NCBI GenBank assembly: GCA_000989195.1
Contig: LBOA01000002.1
Coordinates: 1 to 43,303 of the forward strand
Length of the DNA stretch: 43,303 nt
Origin: a candidate division TM6 bacterium GW2011_GWF2_30_66
Lineage (GTDB): Bacteria > Babelota > Babeliae > Babelales > Vermiphilaceae
Reading direction: 5' to 3'
Positions 14,912-23,602 of this stretch are shown one piece after another. The notes below the pieces were generated by a model. The model saw only the letters and a program-made list of their open reading frames with translations, was not told the DNA's origin and did no database searches. The position numbers and the translations under genes were made by a program. How positions within the stretch are numbered: the first letter of the stretch is position 1; every line of letters starts with the position of its first letter.

Positions 14912-15061
14912 TTAGCCATTAAACGGAGGTACATTAACAATTTTATACGGAGGCATATTCACCGTTTTAAATACACCATAAGGAGGCATATTTGCAGCCA
15001 TTGCAGCAAATGAGAAAACAAACACAAAAACAATTGATAAATTAAACTTGTTGCTCAACAT
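14912..15061 (-). CDS. 49-residue secreted peptide with PPY repeats
   Basis: This short gene reads as an N-terminal signal peptide (MLSNKFNLSIVFVFVFSFAA, then MAA) followed by three imperfect repeats: NMPPYGVFKTV, NMPPYKIV and NVPPFNG. The ribosome site AAAGGG lies six bases upstream of the ATG, and a good promoter is present at 15118-15146. The repeats are visible in the DNA as recurring GGAGG[CT]A[CT]AT-like blocks on the plus strand. The mature peptide would be only about 26 residues. I recognise no family. Signal peptide, ribosome site and promoter together argue that it is real. Confidence 0.7.
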   Translation of the reverse strand: MLSNKFNLSIVFVFVFSFAAMAANMPPYGVFKTVNMPPYKIVNVPPFNG

Positions 15062-15117
15062 GAACAGCCCTTTAGTAAAAATAAGTTACAAATTAAAAAA
15101 CCCTTAATATAAAGACC

Positions 15118-15146
15118 AATATAACTTTTTATAAAAATAAGATCAA
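15118..15146 (-). promoter_or_regulatory. Promoter of the PPY peptide gene (and nth)
   Basis: On the minus strand TTGATC (15146-15141) and TATATT (15123-15118) are separated by 17 bases, giving a leader of about 50 bases before the ATG. It lies immediately next to the start of the divergent membrane regulator gene, so the two may influence each other. Confidence 0.55.
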
Positions 15147-15152
15147 TAAGCT

Positions 15153-18074
15153 ATGAAAAATTTATATGAAATTATACCAATGATTTATTATTTTTTAGAA
15201 AAAATAATAGGCAGTAAAGAATTTATATTACTTGTTTCTATTATTTCAATACTTATAAAAAGCTTTATTTTTTTTATATTAATCTCTAGAGTATTAAAAT
15301 CAAACAAAATAATAAAACCACTAATATTACTTTTTTTAGTTATTATTGGATCAATAATTTCAGACTTCACGTGGATTGTAACCATACTACAAAAACTTTT
15401 TTTAATAAATATCGAATATAAATATTTGCGCTTTTTAACGCGTTTTTCTTGGAGTTTTTATGTTATATACTACCAGGCCTTAGCCTTATTTATAGAAACT
15501 CTTTCTAACAAAATAAACAGTATTGAACTGCGACAAAAAATATTTGTAACTATTAGCTCTTTTTTTGCAATATTTTTTATCGGTCTTGGATTATATCAAT
15601 TTAATTGCTACGACCCATCAATGCGCCCACAAATAGAAATATCAATGCTAACATTTTCACCAATTTATATGACACTTATATTAATGCCTATAAGCTTATT
15701 TTACACAATAAAAAAAATACGAAAAAAAAATATTCCAAGAATATTGCAAAGACAATTAAAAGTATTCACCCAATTTATCGTAACCCCAATTTTATTTGCA
15801 GACTTAATACAAACATATCCATTCACATTTATCGCATCAAACTTAACTAATACCTACGCTGCTGTTGGAATATCATCAATACTTATAACATATGGTATAT
15901 TCCATTGCATGAGAAAAATAATGGACATAAGATTTTTAAACTTTGAAAGACACGTACAAGCGCAAAACAAAATGCAAAAATTATATTTTGTAGATGATTT
16001 TAAAACCGTATTAGATAAATTTAGTCAAACAACAACAACAAGTGAACTAGAAAATATTACGCAAGATTTTTTTAAAGATGCATTTAGTATTCCAAAAAAC
16101 AGAACAAGATTACACATAAAATTATTAAATACATCCAAAGAAAACACAGAAAATGTATATTCTAGAAACTCTTATGAACTGTTAATCGACAACTTTATTA
16201 ATAATTATAATTCAGAAACAAATGTTGGTATTTTTTTAAGAAAAAATAAAATTATAATAACCGATGAGTTGGAATTTAGTAATTTTTATGACGAAACTGA
16301 CGAATACCATAGATTTTTACAACTCATGAATAAAATTTCTGCCGATATTTTTATTCCAATATTTGAAAACGAATCTTTTAACAAAAATATAGACCCAGAA
16401 GATATAGATTTAAAAAAACTTTCTTCCATGAACATATCCGGATACATAATCGTTGATAGATACGCCAGAATAAACAATAAAAATAAAAATGCTCCATTTT
16501 ACAGTGATATAGAACGAGACCAAATGCTTGTTTATTCAAATTATTTGGGTAATTTAATAAAATTATTACAAACAAGAAGCTTAAACCAAATAATTAATAA
16601 CGAAAAAAAACTAAAAGAAGACCTATCTAGCAAACAAGAAGAGCTCAACCAATATAGAGAAAGTCTAGAATATTTTCTTCGTAACAACGAAAACAACAAA
16701 AATAATGCCAATAAAAAAATAGGCATAATTTTTTATAAAAATAAAAAATTTGAATTTGAAAATCAAGCTGCACAAGAATTTATACCAGTTGAACTAAACA
16801 TTCATAATGGCCACCCAATAACAAAAAAACTAAAAAAAATTGCTACAAAAGCAATAGAATACAAATCTCAACAAACATGCTTTATAAATGATAGAACCGG
16901 AGAAAATATAATAGCTACGGCAATACCAAATAGCGAAAAAAATAATGCTATAATTATTACTTATTATCCTGGCGCATCAGATATTTTAAATAAAAAAACA
17001 GGCCTTCTAAAAGATCGCACAAAAAACAATTTTTTGCTTTATCTTGAAACAACAAAATCAGGCAAACTCGTTAATAACTTTATCCCTCTAGAAAATGAAA
17101 ATGTATTAAATTTTAAAATAGATTTTCTAATAACAGCATTGAACAAAAAAAATATACTTATTGACTCTTGCCCGCAAGACGCGATACAAATCGCTGAAAT
17201 TATTACAAAAACAAACTCCTGCAAGTCAATTTATACTATATCACTAAAAAAACCATGCAAAAACTTAGATGTACCAATAAAATTATTCGGCATAAACCAT
17301 ATTCTCGAAACAAATCCTGAAAACACAAAACCATTACTGGAAATTCTAGACAAAACCGGGATATTATTTATTAAAAACGTTCATTTTCTAGACATAGAAA
17401 CACAAGAATATTTATATGAATTTATAAGATACGGTTTTTTCAAAGAATTTAGAAGCATGAAAAAAACTTTTTCAGACGTAAAAATAATCTTCTCTTCTAA
17501 TATAAATTTACAAGAAGCTGTTAATAAAAATGAATTTTCCAAAGAACTATTTAGCGAGCTAAAAAAAGCATGTATAAAAGTTCCATCAATAAAAACATTT
17601 AACAACAATGAACTTGAAAACTTAATAACTGGCTATACAGAACAAGCAATAAAAACAGAAGAGCTACAGTACATTCTTGAATTAACAGAATTAGAAAAAA
17701 GAAAAATAATAAACTCTAGCCCAGAAAGTTTTTATGAATTAAAAAACAATATACAAAAAATTCTTATTAAAAAATCGAAACCTAAAAACACTATTCAAGA
17801 AACAATTATACAAAAAAACCATGCACAAATACCTAATAAAAATTTTGAAACAAAAACTGAATTAAAATTAGCTACAAATTTTAGTACAACTTACGACTTA
17901 AAAGATAAAGAATTAATAGAAGCTATAAAACTTGGTAAAAACGCATTAAAAGATATAAAAATTATGTCAATGCTATGGACAAAGTTTAAAAATCAAAATA
18001 AAATTGCAAGCTTACTTGGCGTAAACAGATCATCAATTAATAGACGCTGCAAAGAGTATAATTTATTTGAATAA
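15153..18074 (+). CDS. Membrane-bound regulator: TM sensor, GAF/PAS-like regions, degenerate NtrC-like AAA and Fis-type HTH
   Basis: The 973-residue product has about seven or eight hydrophobic segments in residues 21-250 (for example FILLVSIISILIKSFIFFILI and FVTISSFFAIFFIGLGLY). A GAF-like region (about 280-475), a coiled coil (475-510) and a PAS-like region (about 520-606) follow. Residues 625-815 resemble the sigma-54 activator AAA domain: TGILFIKNVHFLDIETQEYL aligns with GTLFLDEI.xxxxQ, VKIIFSSNINLQEA with the sensor-I strand, and FSKELFSEL with FRxDLYxRL. Walker A and the GAFTGA loop are absent. Residues 945-970 form a Fis-like helix-turn-helix (IASLLGVNRSSINRRCKEY). It is probably a one-component DNA-binding regulator that no longer hydrolyses ATP; signal and targets are unknown. 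Confidence 0.7.
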   Translation: MKNLYEIIPMIYYFLEKIIGSKEFILLVSIISILIKSFIFFILISRVLKSNKIIKPLILLFLVIIGSIISDFTWIVTILQKLFLINIEYKYLRFLTRFSWSFYVIYYQALALFIETLSNKINSIELRQKIFVTISSFFAIFFIGLGLYQFNCYDPSMRPQIEISMLTFSPIYMTLILMPISLFYTIKKIRKKNIPRILQRQLKVFTQFIVTPILFADLIQTYPFTFIASNLTNTYAAVGISSILITYGIFHCMRKIMDIRFLNFERHVQAQNKMQKLYFVDDFKTVLDKFSQTTTTSELENITQDFFKDAFSIPKNRTRLHIKLLNTSKENTENVYSRNSYELLIDNFINNYNSETNVGIFLRKNKIIITDELEFSNFYDETDEYHRFLQLMNKISADIFIPIFENESFNKNIDPEDIDLKKLSSMNISGYIIVDRYARINNKNKNAPFYSDIERDQMLVYSNYLGNLIKLLQTRSLNQIINNEKKLKEDLSSKQEELNQYRESLEYFLRNNENNKNNANKKIGIIFYKNKKFEFENQAAQEFIPVELNIHNGHPITKKLKKIATKAIEYKSQQTCFINDRTGENIIATAIPNSEKNNAIIITYYPGASDILNKKTGLLKDRTKNNFLLYLETTKSGKLVNNFIPLENENVLNFKIDFLITALNKKNILIDSCPQDAIQIAEIITKTNSCKSIYTISLKKPCKNLDVPIKLFGINHILETNPENTKPLLEILDKTGILFIKNVHFLDIETQEYLYEFIRYGFFKEFRSMKKTFSDVKIIFSSNINLQEAVNKNEFSKELFSELKKACIKVPSIKTFNNNELENLITGYTEQAIKTEELQYILELTELEKRKIINSSPESFYELKNNIQKILIKKSKPKNTIQETIIQKNHAQIPNKNFETKTELKLATNFSTTYDLKDKELIEAIKLGKNALKDIKIMSMLWTKFKNQNKIASLLGVNRSSINRRCKEYNLFE

Positions 18075-18211
18075 AATTATCTCAAAAAAAACAACAAAAA
18101 CCACTGCAAAAATCACAAAAAACCCTAAATAATAAAGTATTTGTTTAAAAAATTACAATAATTATTTTATTATAAATTTATATATTTATAGTTATAAAAT
18201 CAGGGGAAAAT

Positions 18212-19114
18212 ATGAAAAAATTTATCTCAAATATGCCTATCTTAGGAGCGCAAATTTTAATTTCACAAATTTTAATTTTATTTATTTTAATTTTATACCC
18301 AACAAAAACATATACTATTAACACACATACTATTAACACAAGTTTTTTAAATTACTTTTTTAAAAAAAAGGCTCACCCAACAAAAATATTTTCTACAAAA
18401 ATAAAAAACGCCACTGAAACACTATTGAACGAAACTTTAGAAAAAACTAAAAATATTATCTATACGCTAATTGGTCCAAGAAAATCAGATATGCTAGATG
18501 CAACATTAAAAATTTCTATTATCGCAGTAACAACAGCAATAACTGGTTACGCAATAAAAAAAATAACGACTAATAACAAAACAAAACAAAAAGAGCTTGC
18601 AGAAAACAAAGCCAAAATAAATGGAATAATAGAAAATTTTAATTTTAATTCCCCAGGCCAAGAAAATAAACTTTTAAACACAAACTTTAATAATAACTCT
18701 AATAATATTTACTACGATAATTACTACACACAAGCGCTAGAGCAAAACAGATCTTCTTCTATGTTTGTCGACAACAAAAAGTGGGCCCTATGGCAAAATG
18801 ATATGCCATTTTTAGAACTTTTACAAATACCTCAAGCAATACTTTTTCAAAAACTTATACAAGATATTAAAAAAATATATAAAAGCTCCAATCAAGAAAA
18901 TATAATTGAAAATAAATACTTACTAGATTTATTTATAAAAGATATAGAATCAGAAATTTATGAATATCAAAAAAAATATAATATTATTTTAATAAGTAAT
19001 AATTTCGATAAAAAACAGGAATGTTTATTAAAAATAAAAGATAATATAAAAAAATTAATTTATCTAAAAAATACCGCTGATTATTGGATAAATAAACAAA
19101 TGAATTTTTCATAA
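18212..19114 (+). CDS. Membrane-anchored protein of unknown function
   Basis: I recognise no family in this 300-residue, Asn/Lys/Ile-rich product. It has an N-terminal hydrophobic segment (residues 10-29, ILGAQILISQILILFILILY), then the internal duplication TYTINTHTINTSF. A second hydrophobic segment lies near 103-120 (SIIAVTTAITGYAIKK). The C-terminal half is predicted helical and charged (QAILFQKLIQDIKKIYK, FIKDIESEIYEYQKKYN). The ribosome site CAGGGGAAAAT is strong. It lies between the membrane regulator and a XerC/D recombinase, with 137 and 79 bases on either side. Context does not reveal a role. Confidence 0.7.
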   Translation: MKKFISNMPILGAQILISQILILFILILYPTKTYTINTHTINTSFLNYFFKKKAHPTKIFSTKIKNATETLLNETLEKTKNIIYTLIGPRKSDMLDATLKISIIAVTTAITGYAIKKITTNNKTKQKELAENKAKINGIIENFNFNSPGQENKLLNTNFNNNSNNIYYDNYYTQALEQNRSSSMFVDNKKWALWQNDMPFLELLQIPQAILFQKLIQDIKKIYKSSNQENIIENKYLLDLFIKDIESEIYEYQKKYNIILISNNFDKKQECLLKIKDNIKKLIYLKNTADYWINKQMNFS

Positions 19115-19193
19115 TAAATGTTGATTATATCGAAGCAATCGAGTATTATCAAAAATAATACTATTAATTTATAAAAAAAAGAGTAAAAAAAGT

Positions 19194-20132
19194 ATGAAGT
19201 TCGAAGAATTTAATAATAAAAAGAATGACTTTTTAAAATACTTATCTGTTGAGAAAAACTTGTCGACAAATACCATAAGAGCATACGAAAGTGATCTAAA
19301 TCAGTTTATAGATTTTTGGGAAAATATATCAAATGCTGATAAAAATGCATTATCTTCAAGACAAATAATAGAAAGATTTTTAGTCAGCCTATTTTATAAA
19401 AAAATAGACAAAAGTTCTATAGCTCGTAAATTTTCATGCTTTAGATCTTTCGAACGATATTTATTAACACAGGGAATAAAGCTATCCCTAAAACTCACAC
19501 GCCCAAGACTTGACAAAAAATTGCCAATTTATTTAAGCGAAGATGAAATTTGTCACTTATTAGATACGGTTAAAAATGAAGAACTTGATACAAAATGGCC
19601 TCACAGAGACAAAGCAATATTTGAACTAATTTATGCAACAGGAATAAGATGCTCAGAATTAATTAATATAAGCTTTGAAGATATAGACTTTGCAAATAAA
19701 GCAATACGCATATTTGGAAAGGGTCGCAAAGAGCGGTTCGTATTATTTGGAGAAAAAGCACACAGCAAACTTTTAAAATACTTCGAACAAGAGCGGCCAA
19801 AAGCAAAAGATCAAAAAGAAAAAATTTTCTTGAATTACAAAAATGGATATCTAACAACAAGATCTATACAAAGAATTTTCGAAATGTTTAGACAATTTTT
19901 AAAAGTCGACAAAAAAATAACGCCCCATAAAATCCGACACTCATTTGCAACTCATATGCTAAATAAGGGAGTTGACCTTAGAGTAATACAGGAGCTGCTT
20001 GGACACAAAACTCTTTCAAGCACCGAAAAATATACCCACATATCTCTGGATAAATTATCAAAAATATGCGATAATTCTCATCCTATACACAACATGATGC
20101 AAAACAAAAAAGAGGATAAAAGCGAGATTTAG
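19194..20132 (+). CDS. xerD: Tyrosine recombinase XerC/XerD family
   Basis: This site-specific recombinase is of the type that resolves chromosome dimers at dif during division. All six catalytic residues are visible: R152 (ATGIRCSEL), K176 (FGKGRKER), H245 and R248 (HKIRHSFATHML), H271 (LLGHKTL) and nucleophile Y280 (TEKYTHI). The N-terminal SAM-like core-binding domain covers about residues 8-92 (FLKYLSVEKNLSTNTIRAYESDL). At 312 aa it is slightly longer than Xer proteins because of a charged C-terminal tail. XerC and XerD cannot be told apart by eye; the neighbouring PBP2 gene fits a cell-division role rather than a mobile-element integrase. No attachment site was recognised. Confidence 0.9.
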   Translation: MKFEEFNNKKNDFLKYLSVEKNLSTNTIRAYESDLNQFIDFWENISNADKNALSSRQIIERFLVSLFYKKIDKSSIARKFSCFRSFERYLLTQGIKLSLKLTRPRLDKKLPIYLSEDEICHLLDTVKNEELDTKWPHRDKAIFELIYATGIRCSELINISFEDIDFANKAIRIFGKGRKERFVLFGEKAHSKLLKYFEQERPKAKDQKEKIFLNYKNGYLTTRSIQRIFEMFRQFLKVDKKITPHKIRHSFATHMLNKGVDLRVIQELLGHKTLSSTEKYTHISLDKLSKICDNSHPIHNMMQNKKEDKSEI

Positions 20133-20248
20133 AAAATACGTATATTAGCTTTTTAAAAATTAGATAATATTTAATAAATAAAAAAGTGCATGCCTGCCAA
20201 ACTCGAGATTAATCTGCGACATAAACAGGTTATTTGGATAAAAAATTA

Positions 20249-22255
20249 ATGGAAAAAAAACACAGCAATAGAGAATTGCAGCCGAAATTAAATACAATTT
20301 TTTTGGTCTTTTTATTCGCGCTATTAATTTTATGTGTAAGACTAATACATTTACAAGTTCACTTGTCAAAAAAACTTTACAACCAAGGACAAAAAAACTT
20401 TTTAAGAATAAATAAAATACAGCCAACCAGAGGTAATATTGTTGACATAAATGGAAAGCTTCTTGCTACAAACAAACCAATACATAATCTTTACTGGAAT
20501 GGCAATGGAAAAAAAACACTAAGCGAATCAGATCTAGAAAATTTATATTTACTAGAAAAAATTTTATCACCGAACTCTCAAGAACCAACAACAAATAGCG
20601 ATAATTGTCTAGTATCTCAAAACCAATATCCAATTAACACATCAGATACAAATAAAACTAAAAATATTTTGGAAAATACTAAAAATTTAAGTAAATGGGA
20701 AGAGTCGCAAAGATGCGGTATTAAAATAACTTCTCCAGAAAATCTTGAAAAAATAAAAGCTGCAAATAAATATAATAAAAAATTTCTATTAAAATCAGAA
20801 GTAACATTTGACCAGCTAAGTAAAATAGAAGAACAGTTTGGAAAAAATTCTTCTATTTCTATAGAAACTTCTTTTAAAAGATTTTACCCATACCAATCAT
20901 TTGCAAGTCACACGCTTGGATTTCTAGGTAGAATGGACGTAAGTAATATGGGCAAAATGGGATTAGAAAAATTGCTAGAAGAATCTCTAAAAGGAAAAGA
21001 TGGAGCTGTCGCTGTAAAAATTAACTCATTTGGAACAAAGCTTTCTGAAACTATAGTAGAAAACTCCCTTTCAGGAAAACATATAAAAATAAATTTAGAT
21101 ATAGAGTTACAAGAAATTGTTGAAAATGCATTCCCAAAAGATTCTAGTGGCTGCTTTATTTTAATGGACCCATGTAATGGTGCAATTTTATCACTTCTTT
21201 CTAGACCAAATTTTGATCCAAACATATTTTTAAGCCCAATATCAAAATCAGAATGGGATGAACTACAAGAAAATAACCCTTTTTTAAATAGAGCATTTGG
21301 CGAAGCTTACCCTCCAGCATCTATATTTAAACTGGTAACAATGAGTCTTGCTTTAGAAACAAACATAATAAAACAAAATGATACATGCCATTGCTGTGGC
21401 TATATGAACTTTGGAAATAGAAAATATTACTGTCATAATCATAATGGTCATGGACTACTAACAGCTGGACAGGCACTTGAACAATCTTGTAATGTATTTT
21501 TTTATAAAATAGCCAGAAAATTTGATATAGATCAACTTGCAAATTACGCAAATAGATTTGGCTTTGGCGAAAAAACAAATATAATTTTTCCTGAAAAACT
21601 AGGTAATATTCCTACAAAAGCATGGAAAAAAAAGAATATAGGCGAACGTTGGTATGCAGGAGAAAACCTGTCTGCTGCAATAGGACAAGGCTTTATAACT
21701 GTTACACCTATGCAAGCTGCTCGAATGGCTTCTAGCATATTTACTGGGTATCTTGTTAATCCAAGAATTTTAGAGCAAGAACCAATTATAAAATCACCAC
21801 TAAATATATCCGAGCCGACACTTAAATTTCTCAGAAACTCTATGCAAAAAGTTGTAACCCAGGGTACAGCAAGAGGAATTAATAGAAAAAAAGATTTTGA
21901 AATATATGCAAAAACAGGCACAGCACAAACAAGTGATTTATCTAAAAAAGATCTCGGAGAAAAAAAATACAGAGAACACAAATGGTTTATAGGCACTTTT
22001 AAATATAAAAATAATAGACCAATAACTTTTGTTATTTTAGTTGAACATGCAGAATCACCATCTGTCACTAAAGAAGCTATAAACTACTTATTAACTGGCT
22101 ACAAAAGACTTATGGATTCCAAAGAAACTCCTGAAAAGTCTTGTGAGCTAATAATATCTGAATATAAAAGCATCTACGATGAAGAATCTAGCTATCTCGA
22201 ACTAGAAAATAAAATAGATACAGAATCTAATTGTTCTGAAAATTCATTAATATAA
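20249..22255 (+). CDS. mrdA: Penicillin-binding protein 2 (peptidoglycan transpeptidase)
   Basis: This class B PBP cross-links peptidoglycan in the periplasm, probably with RodA in elongation. It has an N-terminal membrane anchor (TIFLVFLFALLILCVRLIHL), the RGNIVDINGKLLATN dimerisation motif, and the transpeptidase domain. The catalytic motifs are SIFK (S358/K361), SCN (S413/N415) and KTG (K555). A C-x2-C...C-H-N-H-x-GHG cluster before SCN matches the PBP2 zinc-like insertion. At 668 aa it is long for PBP2, owing to a hydrophilic, Asn/Ser/Thr-rich insertion at about residues 105-155. I chose the ATG at 20249; a TTG at 20234 with a nearby AGG is an alternative adding five residues. rodA is not adjacent. 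Confidence 0.94.
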   Translation: MEKKHSNRELQPKLNTIFLVFLFALLILCVRLIHLQVHLSKKLYNQGQKNFLRINKIQPTRGNIVDINGKLLATNKPIHNLYWNGNGKKTLSESDLENLYLLEKILSPNSQEPTTNSDNCLVSQNQYPINTSDTNKTKNILENTKNLSKWEESQRCGIKITSPENLEKIKAANKYNKKFLLKSEVTFDQLSKIEEQFGKNSSISIETSFKRFYPYQSFASHTLGFLGRMDVSNMGKMGLEKLLEESLKGKDGAVAVKINSFGTKLSETIVENSLSGKHIKINLDIELQEIVENAFPKDSSGCFILMDPCNGAILSLLSRPNFDPNIFLSPISKSEWDELQENNPFLNRAFGEAYPPASIFKLVTMSLALETNIIKQNDTCHCCGYMNFGNRKYYCHNHNGHGLLTAGQALEQSCNVFFYKIARKFDIDQLANYANRFGFGEKTNIIFPEKLGNIPTKAWKKKNIGERWYAGENLSAAIGQGFITVTPMQAARMASSIFTGYLVNPRILEQEPIIKSPLNISEPTLKFLRNSMQKVVTQGTARGINRKKDFEIYAKTGTAQTSDLSKKDLGEKKYREHKWFIGTFKYKNNRPITFVILVEHAESPSVTKEAINYLLTGYKRLMDSKETPEKSCELIISEYKSIYDEESSYLELENKIDTESNCSENSLI

Positions 22256-22271
22256 AAATAATGCCTACTTA

Positions 22272-22460
22272 TTTTTCCCATAACAAATAATTTAATAATT
22301 AAATTATAAATACCAAATATACTGGCATCAAAACCATTATCATTTATTTGCCCCATAACAAATCATTTAATAATTAAATACCCCTGGCATCAAAACCATT
22401 ATCATTTATTTGCCCCCGGAGGGGGCAAATAATAAACAGACCCTTGACATCAAAACTCAA
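22272..22460 (+). repeat. Imperfect tandem repeats upstream of the channel array
   Basis: A 62-74-bp unit recurs about two and a half times. Unit one (from 22272) and unit two (from 22347) share CCCATAACAAAT, TTTAATAATTAAAT and CTGGCATCAAAACCATT followed by ATCATTTA. A third partial unit (from 22409) carries a hairpin and the variant CCTTGACATCAAAAC. That variant creates a perfect TTGACA at 22444-22449, but the nearest -10-like box (TATTAT, 22471-22476) is 21 bases away. The block fills the gap between mrdA and the first channel gene and may hold its regulatory sites. Confidence 0.75.
22406..22432. terminator. GC-rich hairpin upstream of the channel array
   Basis: A perfect 12-bp stem, TTATTTGCCCCC and GGGGGCAAATAA, closes a GGA loop. 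It has no T-run and so may not terminate efficiently. It could separate mrdA transcription from the channel array or protect an mRNA end. It is the most GC-rich spot in this region. Confidence 0.5.
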
Positions 22461-22511
22461 ATATTACCAATATTATTATATATAATATAAATTTTTTTTA
22501 TGGGGTAAAAA

Positions 22512-23582
22512 ATGCAAGAAAATAATAAAGATGGAAGCACGGTTAAAGAAACAACCGAAAGCATAATAGCAGAACAAACCTCTGGATCAAAAACACTACA
22601 ATTAATTTTAGTTTTTATATTTAGTCTTGTTTTATTTTTGGTTTTATCAAAACCATTTAAAAGTTTTAAATCAACAGATGAATTGCCAAATATTATATCA
22701 ATAACACCTCAAACAATTATAAACTTTGGAGGATTTCCTTCAGAAATTGTAATTGGGAGCTACATTAGAGAAATCGGCTCTCTAGACATTGTATCAAAAA
22801 CATTTGACGCCGACCTAACAATTTGGTTTATGTTTAATCCAAAATCTATATCCTTAGGCCGAATAAGTCAATTCACTCTAGATAATGCTGAAATAAAATA
22901 TAAGTCTGAACCAAAAACTAGAGCTGAAGGAAATAACGTTGTAGCAGTATACGACATAAAGGCAAACATTATTTTAAAATTGGACTATAAAAACTTCCCT
23001 TTTGATGACCATATTATAAACTTTTCCATAACTCATTATGGCTTATCACCATATGAAGCAATATTTGAATCGTCAAAATCAAATTTTATGATAGATCCAA
23101 AAATTAAAATAACCGGTTGGGATATAATAGGTAAATTAGTAAAAACAGGTTTTATAGAAGATACTCTTAACTCTGAAGATAAAACTACAGCCAGACTTCA
23201 TCCTAGAACAATTTTCTCAATCGCTTTACACCGAATTGGCTCAAGACATTTTATAACAATATTAATTCCACTTATACTTATTTTCTTTATATCATTATTT
23301 ACTTTAGCATTTGATCCAACAGAAAGCACCATAGGTATCGCTATTGCATCTATATCTGCAATAGTAGCACAAAGATTTGTAATAGAAGATATGTCACCAA
23401 AATCAAATAATCTTATGATTTCTGATAAAATATTTATACTGTTTTTAACAATAAGCTGTTTAATCTTTTTTATAAGTATTTATTCATCAAAAATTTCAGG
23501 TTTTTATAAGAATATTATAACAGTTTTATTATACACTATAACGCTAATTTATATCTTATACATAATTAACCCATTTTCTTAA
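22512..23582 (+). CDS. Pentameric ligand-gated ion channel homologue, copy 1
   Basis: The family forms pentameric channels with an extracytoplasmic beta-sandwich ligand domain and four membrane helices per subunit. Here residues 29-46 are an N-terminal hydrophobic segment (signal or anchor). The beta domain spans about 60-240; VIGSYIREIGSLDIVSKTFDADLTIWF matches the family's early strands and NFPFDDH (161-167) is the Pro-loop motif, without the paired Cys of animal receptors. M1 is about 246-267 with the conserved Pro (LIPLILI). M2 is about 273-291 and ends in AQRFVIEDMSP, matching bacterial channels. M3 is about 302-324 and M4 333-354. It starts the array, with GGGG as ribosome site, and is followed 20 bases later by a phosphatase-like/binding-protein gene. 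Ion selectivity and ligand are unknown. Confidence 0.85.
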   Translation: MQENNKDGSTVKETTESIIAEQTSGSKTLQLILVFIFSLVLFLVLSKPFKSFKSTDELPNIISITPQTIINFGGFPSEIVIGSYIREIGSLDIVSKTFDADLTIWFMFNPKSISLGRISQFTLDNAEIKYKSEPKTRAEGNNVVAVYDIKANIILKLDYKNFPFDDHIINFSITHYGLSPYEAIFESSKSNFMIDPKIKITGWDIIGKLVKTGFIEDTLNSEDKTTARLHPRTIFSIALHRIGSRHFITILIPLILIFFISLFTLAFDPTESTIGIAIASISAIVAQRFVIEDMSPKSNNLMISDKIFILFLTISCLIFFISIYSSKISGFYKNIITVLLYTITLIYILYIINPFS

Positions 23583-23602
23583 TAATTTGAAGAAAGAATA
23601 TT

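Noticed and set aside
19194-20132. XerC/D as the integrase of a mobile element
   Set aside because: It is next to PBP2 with no attachment repeats, no tRNA gene and no phage genes; its sequence is that of a housekeeping recombinase.
22261-22460. Repeats as a CRISPR array
   Set aside because: Only two and a half copies, with unequal lengths and no unique spacers; no cas genes nearby.
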